Shown here in pieces: positions 45,002-52,620 of a DNA stretch of 64,000 nucleotides (positions are counted from its first letter, which is position 1; every line of letters starts with the position of its first letter). The notes under the pieces are model-generated. The model saw nothing but the letters and a program-made list of their open reading frames with translations. It was not told where the DNA came from and made no database searches. The position numbers and the translations under genes are program-made. Location: positions 1 through 64,000 of the forward strand of contig CAYOMD010000006.1 of assembly GCA_964404985.1 (NCBI GenBank). The letters run 5' to 3'. Origin of the DNA: Hankyongella sp964404985 (GTDB lineage: Bacteria; Pseudomonadota; Alphaproteobacteria; Sphingomonadales; Sphingomonadaceae).

Positions 45002-45589
45002 TTAGGCGCGCGTGCGCAGCCGGCTGATGACCAGCGGCAGAACTAGCACCAGACCGCCAAGCGCCAGCCCCCCCAGGAGTGGCGATACCCCGAAATGCGT
45101 CTCGAACAGGGCAAGCACCGTGTGCCCGGCAAACAGCAGCAAGGCGGTCCACGGCAGAACCGACAACAAGACGATGGTCACAAAGGTGTTGAACGGGACG
45201 TTGAGATAACCGGCGCCGGAATAGGTCGGCAATCGCAGCCCCGGCAGCATCCGCGCCAGCAAGACCGCCGGCACGATGCGCTGGTGCAGGGCATTGCGCC
45301 AGCGCTCGGTGCGCTCGACTCCCAGGCGGCGATGCAAGGCCTTGATCCGCCGTGCGAGATTGCCCAGCCAGTAGAGTCCCATGTCGCCCAGGGCAATGCC
45401 GAAGGCCAGTGCACTGAAAGCCAGCACCGGGTCGAGCGCTTTACTGAGGATCAAGCCCGCACCCAGGGCCACTGCCGCTTCTTCCAGTAATAGCGTGGCC
45501 AATACCAGTCCAAGCATCATGGCGACCGGCCCGGCATGCTGAAACATGGGCCAGATGTCCGCCAGAAGGCTTGGCAGAGACATCGTCAC
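45002..45589 (-). CDS. DedA family membrane protein
   Basis: A 195-residue VTT-domain protein, similar to DedA proteins implicated in lipid-carrier recycling and membrane homeostasis. It has about five hydrophobic segments. The conserved polar features are FGIALGDMGLYWLGN and the RMLPGLRLPTYSGAGYL loop containing the family arginines. The GTG start overlaps the stop of the TPR gene as GTGA. Its partner in the operon is an ATP-grasp enzyme with aromatic membrane-like ends, consistent with a shared envelope function. Confidence 0.88.
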   Translation of the reverse strand: MTMSLPSLLADIWPMFQHAGPVAMMLGLVLATLLLEEAAVALGAGLILSKALDPVLAFSALAFGIALGDMGLYWLGNLARRIKALHRRLGVERTERWRNALHQRIVPAVLLARMLPGLRLPTYSGAGYLNVPFNTFVTIVLLSVLPWTALLLFAGHTVLALFETHFGVSPLLGGLALGGLVLVLPLVISRLRTRA

Positions 45590-46920
45590 CAGGCTCCTGC
45601 GTGTGCTGACACTGGCTCAGCGTCCGGGCGGTGCAAATTGCGCTCGTGCGCCTCATCGAGCATTTTCATCATCCGGGCGTGGAACAGGCGACCGTCCTCG
45701 CCTTGCAGTTCCAGCTCCGCCGACAGGGCGATCATCTCGAACCATTCGCGTTGCACGGCACTCCCGCCAACCCGGTACACCAGGTCGCGGACACCGTTCA
45801 TGTGGTTCAGCGTGGTGGCAAAATCCCCGGCGGCAAAGGCGCGCATTCCGCGAGCAATCGGCAGGGTTACGGTCTGCCAGACCGCAGAGTCCACTCGGTC
45901 AGAGCAGGCGCAGGCCTCCATGGCGTCGAGAAAGGCGGTAACACCGGCGCTGTCGCCAGCGCGCACCAGGCCGTACCAGGCATGCAAATCCAGAAAACTG
46001 TTCACGGTATCGCCAATGCGGGCAGCGACGTGTGTGCCGACATCCGCCCAGCGATCTCCGACGTCGATGCCGGCCAGCTCTAAGCGCGCCAGTAGCGAGA
46101 CCGCGTTGACCTGATCCTGCACATGCCCCTTGCGGTAGCCCCAGACCCGGTTGTCGTAGAGGTCGAGTGCGGCTGCATGGTCACCCAGATCAAGCAGGAG
46201 CAGTGCAGTATGCCACCAGTTGTGCGTATAGATGAAGCTGGAGCAACGATCCCAGGTCGAGCTCAGGCCTTGCATCCAGGCCAGTCCTTCTGCAACGCGG
46301 CCGGATGTCGCGAGCACATGCGCCACCGCATGATGCGCCCAGGGATCGTCGAGAGAGATCTCAACAGCGCGCCGGCCCGCATGCTCGGCGGCCAGTGTTT
46401 CCCCGCATTCGATCAAAGCGAACGACAACAGGCCCCAAGCATAGCCGACATCCTCCGTGCTGCGGATCGCGCGGGTCATGACAGTGCGCATGCCCTGCGC
46501 ATCGCCGCGATTGATCTGGAGGATCTGCGTGATCTTCAAGGTCACGATGTCACGCGGCCAACGCTCAGCGATTGCCTGGAATTTCTCCAGTGCACGCGTC
46601 TCATCACCACGCCACCAGTCGACCACAGCTGCAACGAACGCACGTTCCCGCTCACCACCCTGCGCCTTTTGCGCCGCCGTGACATAGGGGGCGGCACGCC
46701 GGTAGCCTTCGCGGGTTTGCAGAAACAGGAACAGGCAGGCTGCATAGGCCTGCAGAAGCGCGCAATCGGGGTCCTGTGCCGCAGCATCGACCACTGTTGC
46801 AGCGTTGCGCCCTTGGCTCAGCAGTTCGTGCGCGAAGGAATCAATCGCCTCAATCGAGGCGGGCGACGCGACCAAGACGAAATTTCCGTACCGGTCCAAA
46901 CGTTGCGTCATGCCGTCCAT
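45586..46920 (-). CDS. Tetratricopeptide repeat protein (TTC38-like)
   Basis: A 444-residue soluble protein of helical repeats similar to the TTC38 family. Typical segments are DPWAHHAVAHVLATSGRVAEG and THNWWHTALLLLDLGD, where the repeated histidine and tryptophan residues are characteristic. There is no signal peptide. It is the first gene of the operon; ATG 46911 is an alternative start. It probably works as a protein-interaction scaffold; no enzymatic role can be assigned. Confidence 0.8.
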   Translation of the reverse strand: MDGMTQRLDRYGNFVLVASPASIEAIDSFAHELLSQGRNAATVVDAAAQDPDCALLQAYAACLFLFLQTREGYRRAAPYVTAAQKAQGGERERAFVAAVVDWWRGDETRALEKFQAIAERWPRDIVTLKITQILQINRGDAQGMRTVMTRAIRSTEDVGYAWGLLSFALIECGETLAAEHAGRRAVEISLDDPWAHHAVAHVLATSGRVAEGLAWMQGLSSTWDRCSSFIYTHNWWHTALLLLDLGDHAAALDLYDNRVWGYRKGHVQDQVNAVSLLARLELAGIDVGDRWADVGTHVAARIGDTVNSFLDLHAWYGLVRAGDSAGVTAFLDAMEACACSDRVDSAVWQTVTLPIARGMRAFAAGDFATTLNHMNGVRDLVYRVGGSAVQREWFEMIALSAELELQGEDGRLFHARMMKMLDEAHERNLHRPDAEPVSAHAGAW

Positions 46921-47101
46921 CCGTCAATTTCTCCAGCCAACACTTCTGCGGTCTCGCACACGTGCCGATCAACAGCCCCCTCCCGGCCGAATGCATTATG
47001 CATGGCGGAATAACAAGATATTCGCAACCGGGATTGCGATCACCGGAAGCTATACGAACGTCAAGCCAGAAAAGTTACTCAGCTGGACCAGAAGCCGGCG
47101 C

Positions 47102-47136
47102 AAAAAAGCCCCCGGCGCTAACCGGAGGCTTTTTTG
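47102..47136. terminator. Bidirectional terminator between the AhpD-like gene and the TPR operon
   Basis: AAAAAGCCCCCGG-CGCTAA-CCGGAGGCTTTTTT: a stem of about 12 bp with one mismatch, T-run at one end and A-run at the other. It lies 16 bp after the stop of the AhpD-like gene. Confidence 0.85.
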
Positions 47137-47151
47137 AGCAGAATCAGAGGC

Positions 47152-47697
47152 TCAGGCGGCGTTAGCGGCCGAGACCAGCGGAAAGTCGATCACTGTCGCG
47201 GCAATGTGATTGAAGTAGTTCGTGAAGATGTTCGCCACCGTGACAGCAATCAGCTCAACGATTTCTTGATCGCCGTAGCCGGCAGCGCGTACAGCCGACA
47301 GGTCGCCATCTTCGATGTGGCCACGGCTGTTCACGATCACTTTGGCGAAGTCGAGAGCAGCCTGAACTTTGGCGTCCGCAGAACGACCGGCGAGGTTGGC
47401 CGCGAGTTCATCTGCAGCAACGCCAGCGCCTTTACCCATCAGGGTGTGCGCTGACGCGCAATAGTCACAGGCATTCACGCCTGCAACGACGAGCGCGATC
47501 TGCTCGCGCAGCGCGCCGGATATGCTTGTCGAACCCAGAGCGCCGCTGAGCGACAAATATCCATTCAGAACCGCCGGAGACTGGGCAAAAACCCCAAACA
47601 GATTGGGGACGACACCAAGCTTCTTCTTCACGCCTTCCAGCAGCGGCTTCGAGCCTTCCGGGGCGGTTTCGATCGAGTGAGACGGAATGCGTTGCAT
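47152..47697 (-). CDS. Carboxymuconolactone decarboxylase family protein (AhpD-like)
   Basis: A 181-residue alkylhydroperoxidase-type protein. The active-site motif is CDYCASAH (CxxC with the following histidine), the redox centre of AhpD-like peroxidases. The N-terminal LLEGVKKKLGVVPNLFGVFAQSP is also family-typical. ATG 47697 has GAAGGG 10 bases upstream. A TetR-type operator (47755-47770) lies about 60 bp before the start and is shared with the divergent TetR gene, so induction by an oxidant or organic substrate is likely. Confidence 0.9.
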   Translation of the reverse strand: MQRIPSHSIETAPEGSKPLLEGVKKKLGVVPNLFGVFAQSPAVLNGYLSLSGALGSTSISGALREQIALVVAGVNACDYCASAHTLMGKGAGVAADELAANLAGRSADAKVQAALDFAKVIVNSRGHIEDGDLSAVRAAGYGDQEIVELIAVTVANIFTNYFNHIAATVIDFPLVSAANAA

Positions 47698-47754
47698 GAA
47701 AAATTCCCTTCTTGAGGTTGCGAGAGGCGGAAGCTCACCGCCATGCATCTCAAG

Positions 47755-47770
47755 TAAACCGTTCTGTTTA
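47755..47770. promoter_or_regulatory. TetR-type operator, AhpD-like gene side
   Basis: TAAACCGTTCTGTTTA is an interrupted palindrome (TAAAC...GTTTA) of the kind bound by TetR repressors. It matches 13 of 16 positions with the site at 48066-48081 read on the opposite strand. Confidence 0.6.
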
Positions 47771-47778
47771 TTTTTCAA

Positions 47779-48065
47779 AAGCTAATTTGATGGCCATGAT
47801 TGTGTTATACCAAGGCGCACTGATGGAAACTCAAGTTAACGTCATCACCCGGGCGAAAGCCGGGGGCCACGAACACGTCGTTTTACCTGTAATATGAGAC
47901 GGTTATGTTTATGGATTCCGGCTGCAGTTTATCCTGAGCGCCGCTCGCCAAGCGGCGTTGAAGGGCCGGAATGACGGTGTGGGTCAGATTCAATGCACAT
48001 TGGCGTTATCCAGCGCACTGGATAGATTTATCTTGCCATTTGATACCAAGACAATATGTATAAAA
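47779..48065. other. Divergent intergenic region
   Basis: About 290 bp between the two operators. It contains an A/T-rich part near 47770-47830 that could hold the promoter of the AhpD-like gene. There is also a perfect GTATA-AAA-TATAC dyad (48058-48070) just before the TetR gene. No further gene is seen. Confidence 0.4.
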
Positions 48066-48081
48066 TATACAGAACTGTTTC
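48066..48081. promoter_or_regulatory. TetR-type operator, regulator gene side
   Basis: On the minus strand GAAACAGTTCTGTATA, the second copy of the operator found at 47755-47770. It lies 11 bp before the TetR start codon, in the leader, which suggests autorepression. Confidence 0.55.
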
Positions 48082-48092
48082 CAAAGGGGCAT

Positions 48093-48782
48093 ATGGCCGC
48101 CACCGTAACCCTCCCGAGGCCCAAAGCCCCAACCAGATCGAAGCGCGAGCATCTGCTGCGTGTCGCCGTCGACCTGTTCAACGAGCATGGCTTCCACGCA
48201 ACCGGGGTCGACCTGGTGATGACAGCCGCCAAGATGTCGAAAAAAACGATCTACAGCTACTATCGCTCCAAAGACGAGCTTATCCTGGCAGCACTGCGTT
48301 ATCATGACGGTGTTTTTCGTAACGACTTCATGAGCCGGGTGGAGCGCAAATCACCGGATCCTATGGGGCGTCTGCTCGCCATTTTCGATACCGCCGAGGA
48401 TTGGTTCCGGTCCCCCACATTTTACGGCTGTTTTTTCGTCAATGCCGCCAGCGAATTTCCCGAGGCCGACTCGCCAATCCGGTTTTTCGTCAATGCCGCC
48501 AGCGAATTTCCCGAGGCCGACTCGCCAATCCGGCAGGTCTGCCGGGATTTCAAGCGTATGATGCTTGCCTTCATCCGAGATCAATGCCGTCAGATCGCCG
48601 TTGACGAGCCGGATCGCCTGGCCGCGCAGCTAGCTATGGTGTTCGAAGGCGCGATTGTAACAGCACAGGTGAGCGGTGCTGCCGCTGCCGTGGATACCGC
48701 GCATGCCACGGCCCGCACGCTCATTGACGCCGCACTCCAGGCATCGTCGGCAAAGATGCAGTCTGTACCGGTTGATGCATGA
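48093..48782 (+). CDS. TetR family transcriptional regulator with internal duplication
   Basis: A 229-residue repressor. The N-terminal helix-turn-helix is at residues ~15-60 (HLLRVAVDLFNEHGFHATGV, MSKKTIYSYYRSKDELI). The C-terminal ligand domain contains an exact duplication of 17 residues (FFVNAASEFPEADSPIR twice, about residues 114-147), encoded by a perfect 51-bp tandem repeat. The AAAGGGG site before ATG 48093 fixes the start. It is divergent from the AhpD-like gene, with which it shares operators, and overlaps the UDG gene by ATGA. Confidence 0.9.
   Translation: MAATVTLPRPKAPTRSKREHLLRVAVDLFNEHGFHATGVDLVMTAAKMSKKTIYSYYRSKDELILAALRYHDGVFRNDFMSRVERKSPDPMGRLLAIFDTAEDWFRSPTFYGCFFVNAASEFPEADSPIRFFVNAASEFPEADSPIRQVCRDFKRMMLAFIRDQCRQIAVDEPDRLAAQLAMVFEGAIVTAQVSGAAAAVDTAHATARTLIDAALQASSAKMQSVPVDA
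48432..48533. repeat. Perfect 51-bp in-frame tandem duplication
   Basis: 48432-48482 and 48483-48533 are identical. Fifty-one is divisible by three, so the frame is kept. Absence of any third-position difference implies a very recent event, or an assembly artefact. Confidence 0.95.
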
Positions 48783-49357
48783 CAACCCTCGCAGAGTTTC
48801 TGCAGGCTGCGCGCACGTGCACGCTCTGTGCCGCGCACCTGCCGCACGGGCCGCGTCCCATCATCCAGCTCGGGGCCGAGGCCCGGTTGCTGCTGGTCGG
48901 GCAGGCGCCAGGGCGCAAGGTCCACGCCAGCGGCATCCCGTGGGACGATGCATCCGGCGATACGCTGCGCACCTGGCTCGGCCTCGACAAGGCCACCTTC
49001 TATGACCCCGCGCATGTGGCGCTGCTGCCCATGGGTTTGTGCTACCCCGGCACCGGCAAGAGCGGCGACCTGCCACCGCGCCCGGAATGCGCGCCGCAAT
49101 GGCACCAGCCGGCTCTGGCGCACATGCCCGGCATTCGCATGACCCTGCTCATCGGTACCTATGCGCAGGCGCAGTACTTACCGGAACCGGCGGGAACGCT
49201 CACCGAGACCGTCGCGCGGTTCCGGGACTATGCGCCCCACATCTGGCCGTTGCCGCACCCAAGTCCGCGCAATCGGCCCTGGCTGGCACGCAATCCCTGG
49301 TTCGAACAAACGCTGCTGCCGGCCCTTCGCGTGGCCGTTGTTGAGGCTTTGGGCTAA
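48779..49357 (+). CDS. Uracil-DNA glycosylase family protein
   Basis: A 192-residue member of the UDG superfamily. Motif A is LLLVGQAPG (compare GEAPG of family 4) and motif B is LPHPSPRNR. The N-terminal CTLC pair suggests an Fe-S cluster, but only two further cysteines (GLCYPG, PECAP) are placed plausibly for ligands. Role in base-excision repair or in removal of a modified base is inferred from the family. It is coupled to the TetR gene. Confidence 0.85.
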   Translation: MTTLAEFLQAARTCTLCAAHLPHGPRPIIQLGAEARLLLVGQAPGRKVHASGIPWDDASGDTLRTWLGLDKATFYDPAHVALLPMGLCYPGTGKSGDLPPRPECAPQWHQPALAHMPGIRMTLLIGTYAQAQYLPEPAGTLTETVARFRDYAPHIWPLPHPSPRNRPWLARNPWFEQTLLPALRVAVVEALG

Positions 49358-49359
49358 CC

Positions 49360-49379
49360 CTTGCGCGCGCGCGCGCAAG
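49360..49379. repeat. 20-bp perfect palindrome of alternating CG
   Basis: CTTGCGCGCGCGCGCGCAAG just after the UDG stop. It may act as a weak terminator hairpin, but no T-run follows; its alternating CG core is prone to Z-DNA and slippage. Confidence 0.8.
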
Positions 49380-49418
49380 CGACCATAAGCGCCGCATCCA
49401 TTCCGTTTTGAGGTCCCC

Positions 49419-49658
49419 ATGAAGGCCAAGGTCTACGTCACCCTGAAAACCGGCGTCCTCGACCCGCAGGGCAAGGCGATTGCGGGCGCACTGCATGCGC
49501 TTGGCTTTGCCGGTGTCAACGACGTCCGTCAGGGCAAATATATCGAGCTCGATCTTGCCGAGACAGATCCGGCGGCGGCCCTGCAGGCTGTTGAGGAGAT
49601 GTGCCGCAAGCTGCTGGCCAATACCGTGATCGAGAATTACCGGGTCGAGCTCGCATGA
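49419..49658 (+). CDS. purS: Phosphoribosylformylglycinamidine synthase subunit PurS
   Basis: A 79-residue small subunit of the three-part FGAM synthase (PurL-PurQ-PurS) of purine synthesis. Typical segments are KVYVTLKTGVLDPQGKAI, DVRQGKYIELDL and the C-terminal LLANTVIENYRVEL. A GAGG site precedes the ATG. It overlaps purQ by ATGA. purL is not in the window. Confidence 0.96.
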   Translation: MKAKVYVTLKTGVLDPQGKAIAGALHALGFAGVNDVRQGKYIELDLAETDPAAALQAVEEMCRKLLANTVIENYRVELA

Positions 49659-50320
49659 AGGCGGCGGTCATCGTTTTCCCCGGCTCGAATTGCGACCGGG
49701 ATCTCGCGGTGGCGCTGGAGCGGATCACCGGCACGGCACCACAGATGGTCTGGCATGGCGAGAGTGAGTTACCGGGCGGGCTGGACCTGATCGCGGTTCC
49801 CGGCGGGTTCTCCTACGGAGATTACCTGCGCTCGGGCGCGATGGCTGCGCAGTCGCACATCATGCAGGCCGTTCGCGCCGCGGCAGGGCGGGGCGTCAAG
49901 GTGCTCGGCGTGTGCAATGGTTTTCAGGTGCTGACCGAGGCCGGGCTGCTTCCCGGTGTTCTCATGCGCAACGCAGGCCTGAAGTTCGTCTGCCGCGATG
50001 TGCATCTCAAGGTTGAGAATGTAGATACCGCCTTCACCTGCGCCTACCAACCTGGGCAGGAGATCCGTATTCCAGTCGCGCACCACGACGGAAACTACTT
50101 TGCCGACGAAACGACTCTCGACCGGCTGGAGGGTGAGGGGCGCATAGTGTTTCGGTACCGCGACAACCCGAACGGGTCCCAGCGCGGTATCGCGGGCATC
50201 ATCAACGATGCCGGTACCGTGCTCGGGCTGATGCCGCACCCGGAGCGCCTGTGCGAGCCGGCACAGGGTGGCAGCGATGGACGGGGCTTGTTTGAGAGCC
50301 TGTTGAAGTCACTGCACTGA
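49655..50320 (+). CDS. purQ: Phosphoribosylformylglycinamidine synthase subunit PurQ
   Basis: A 221-residue glutamine amidotransferase subunit that delivers ammonia to PurL. The class I triad is visible: Cys in GVCNGFQVL, and His and Glu in MPHPERL. The N-terminal VIVFPGSNCDRD is family-specific. The start is fixed by the ATGA overlap with purS; the stop overlaps the next gene as TGATG. Confidence 0.96.
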   Translation: MKAAVIVFPGSNCDRDLAVALERITGTAPQMVWHGESELPGGLDLIAVPGGFSYGDYLRSGAMAAQSHIMQAVRAAAGRGVKVLGVCNGFQVLTEAGLLPGVLMRNAGLKFVCRDVHLKVENVDTAFTCAYQPGQEIRIPVAHHDGNYFADETTLDRLEGEGRIVFRYRDNPNGSQRGIAGIINDAGTVLGLMPHPERLCEPAQGGSDGRGLFESLLKSLH

Positions 50321-50976
50321 TGCGGCCGATCATCTTTGATTGCGACGGCACGCTGGTCGACAGCGAGCGCGTGTACGCCCGCTCGAATGCGGCAGTCTTC
50401 GCGCGCTATGGTGCCGTTGCAGAGCCGGATGAGCTGTTCACACGCTATACCGGTGTCTCGCTGACCACCATGGCGGCGGATATCGAGGCACGCTACGGGA
50501 TCGTGCTTACCCCGCAGATCGGTGACGAGCTTGAGGCGGCGGCCGGCCTGTTGCTGGAGACCGAACTGGAGCCTATTGTCGGCATTCCGGACCTGCTCGC
50601 CACCTTGCTGGCGGCAGGTCACGCCATGGCGGTCGCCTCCAACAGCCGTCTGAGCGGGGTACAGCGCAGCCTGCGGATCACCGGACTTGCAGATTACTTT
50701 GGCAATCATATCGCCACAGCGGACCAGGCGCCCAACCCCAAGCCGGCCCCAGACGTCTATCTGATGGCAGCGCAGATGCTCGGCGCAGCGCCCGCCGCCT
50801 GCCTGGCTATCGAGGACTCGCCGACCGGTGTGCGCGCTGCCCGTGCCGCCGGGATGACCGTGATCGCCTTCACCGACCCGGCGCATGCGTTCGGGGCGCA
50901 GCGGCTGGCAGAGGCTGGCGCGCATGCCATCATTGAAACCATGGGCGCGATCACCGGGATGCTGGATCTGGCATGA
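50320..50976 (+). CDS. HAD family phosphatase (beta-phosphoglucomutase-like)
   Basis: A 218-residue HAD-IA hydrolase. Motif I is FDCDGTLVDSE (Asp nucleophile and Asp +2), motif II is VASNS, the lysine lies in NPKPAPDVY and motif IV is AIEDSPTGVRAA. It is probably a sugar-phosphate or nucleotide phosphatase. Its position directly after purQ with a 1-base overlap suggests a link to purine metabolism, but substrate cannot be assigned. Confidence 0.85.
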   Translation: MRPIIFDCDGTLVDSERVYARSNAAVFARYGAVAEPDELFTRYTGVSLTTMAADIEARYGIVLTPQIGDELEAAAGLLLETELEPIVGIPDLLATLLAAGHAMAVASNSRLSGVQRSLRITGLADYFGNHIATADQAPNPKPAPDVYLMAAQMLGAAPAACLAIEDSPTGVRAARAAGMTVIAFTDPAHAFGAQRLAEAGAHAIIETMGAITGMLDLA

Positions 50977-51752
50977 GCGCAGATATCGTCGTCGCCGCCG
51001 GGTATGTGTTTGCACCGCTCGACGATCCGGCGGCGCTGCGCGGGCCGCTGCGCCGGGTGCTCGCGTCTGCCGACATCAAGGGAACGGTGCTGCTCGCCAG
51101 TGAGGGCTTCAACACGACCTTTGCCGGGACCCGCAGCGGTGTTGACGCAGGCATCGCAGCGCTGCGTGCGCTGCCCGGCTGTGGCGGGTTTGCGCCGCGC
51201 GAGGCCGTCTGCGCAGAGATACCGTTCGGGCAGCTCAAGGTGAAGGTAAAGCGGGAGATTGTGACCCTGGGGGTCGCAGGCCTCGATCCGGTGAACCGGG
51301 TGGGCACCTATGTGGCTCCGCGTGACTGGAACGCGCTGCTGGACGAGCCGGGGGTCCTCGTCATCGATACCCGGAACGACTATGAAGTCGCGGTCGGCAG
51401 CTTCCATGGCGCGGTTGACCCGCACACACCCAGCTTTCGCGACTTCCCCGCCTGGGTTGCGGCAAACCGGGAGCGCCTGCAGGCCGCGACCAAAATCGCG
51501 ATGTTCTGCACCGGCGGCATCCGCTGCGAAAAGGCGACTGCGTACCTGCGCGAGCAAGGGTTTGATGATGTCAGCCACCTGCAGGGTGGGATTCTGCACT
51601 ATCTGGAAACAGTGCCCGCAGAACAGTCTCGCTGGCAAGGCGGATGCTTTGTGTTTGATGAACGCGGGGCAGTAGGGCACGGTCTGGCCGCGATGCCGGA
51701 GCTTGAGAAGGTCAAATTGATGCCTGGCAAGCGCCCAGAGCTAGGCGGTTAG
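50973..51752 (+). CDS. trhO: tRNA uridine(34) hydroxylase / rhodanese-domain protein
   Basis: A 259-residue TrhO/YceA-type protein that forms 5-hydroxyuridine at the wobble base of some tRNAs. An N-terminal acylphosphatase-like domain (GTVLLASEGFNTTFAGT) precedes a rhodanese domain with catalytic CTGGIRCEKA. ATGA overlap with the HAD gene. Its TAG overlaps the TAA of the convergent PEP-CTERM gene in the four bases TTAG. Confidence 0.9.
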   Translation: MSADIVVAAGYVFAPLDDPAALRGPLRRVLASADIKGTVLLASEGFNTTFAGTRSGVDAGIAALRALPGCGGFAPREAVCAEIPFGQLKVKVKREIVTLGVAGLDPVNRVGTYVAPRDWNALLDEPGVLVIDTRNDYEVAVGSFHGAVDPHTPSFRDFPAWVAANRERLQAATKIAMFCTGGIRCEKATAYLREQGFDDVSHLQGGILHYLETVPAEQSRWQGGCFVFDERGAVGHGLAAMPELEKVKLMPGKRPELGG

Positions 51753-52459
51753 CGTTTGCGCCGCAGGGCCAGTGCTGCAACACCGAGACCAAGCAGGCCC
51801 AAGGTTGCCGGTTCCGGCGCTTCAACCGGTGGCGGTGGTGGCGGTGTCGTTTCGGTCAACAACTGGAAGTTGCCGAAGGTCCAGGCCTGCGATCCTTCAG
51901 CCAGCGGCGAGTTCTCCAACCGGATGCCGAGTGCCGAGATGCCGTTCGCAATAAAGCTGTTGTAGAGTGCTGTGATGTCGAGAGAGATGATTTCGCCGCC
52001 TTCGAAGGTGATCGGATCGATGGCGAATTCGCTCACCGCTGTCGTCGGAGTAATCTGGAAATCCCCGAGGGACTCGAAATTGTCGCCTTCATAGGCCAAC
52101 AGCGCAATGATACCGTCGAACGGGTCTGCGTTCAGGTCGAACAGACCACCCTGAAACAGCACTTCGAATTGCAGGATGGCTTCAGAGGCCGTGGTCAGGC
52201 CGGTGAGATCGAACTCGGACAGCCCGCGGATTTCTTCCCGGACTTCATTGCCCTGCCCGTCATCGACAAACAGGCGACCGACTTCGGCGAATCCGCCATC
52301 TCCGGTCACTGTGGAGGAATGAAAGTGCGATCCCGGCGTACCGGGGCCATCATTGGCGACCGTGAACGTCAATCCACTGGTAACCGTGGTCAGCGCCAAG
52401 GCGCCACTCACGGTACCGAGCGAGAGTCCAAGGGCTAAAATCGCCGCACTAATCCGCAT
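51749..52459 (-). CDS. PEP-CTERM sorting domain-containing protein 3
   Basis: A 236-residue exported protein with a signal peptide (residues ~1-22, ending SGALA). The body is acidic, beta-rich and cysteine-free, followed by a PPPPPP linker and the sorting tail APEPATLGLLGLGVAALAL with basic end RRKR. It is unrelated in its body to PEP-CTERM proteins 1 and 2. Three consecutive ATG codons (52465, 52462, 52459) follow CGGAGA; the last has the best spacing (7 bases). It has the same sigma54 promoter design as the other two. Confidence 0.9.
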   Translation of the reverse strand: MRISAAILALGLSLGTVSGALALTTVTSGLTFTVANDGPGTPGSHFHSSTVTGDGGFAEVGRLFVDDGQGNEVREEIRGLSEFDLTGLTTASEAILQFEVLFQGGLFDLNADPFDGIIALLAYEGDNFESLGDFQITPTTAVSEFAIDPITFEGGEIISLDITALYNSFIANGISALGIRLENSPLAEGSQAWTFGNFQLLTETTPPPPPPVEAPEPATLGLLGLGVAALALRRKR

Positions 52460-52487
52460 CATCATTCTCCGTATATAGAAAATGACC

Positions 52488-52593
52488 AGCAAAAATCGAG
52501 CCAACCCATGATTCTGTCCCATGCCTTTGAAAGCATGTGGTTAATATTTCGCTCGCGTTATTAGAGGCGCATCGTGTGTAAAGCAGTTCGACA
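52488..52593 (-). promoter_or_regulatory. Sigma54 promoter with upstream activator site, PEP-CTERM gene 3
   Basis: On the minus strand, TGGCTCG-ATTT-TTGCT (52503-52488) is a sigma54 -24/-12 element with one change from consensus. Upstream are TTAACC (52544-52539; 35 bp from -24) and TGTCGAACTGCTTTACA (52593-52577; 32 bp further, that is 9 bp or about one helical turn more than in genes 1 and 2). Confidence 0.75.
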
Positions 52594-52620
52594 ACTTTTG
52601 CGCCTCAAACCGCAGGATCC

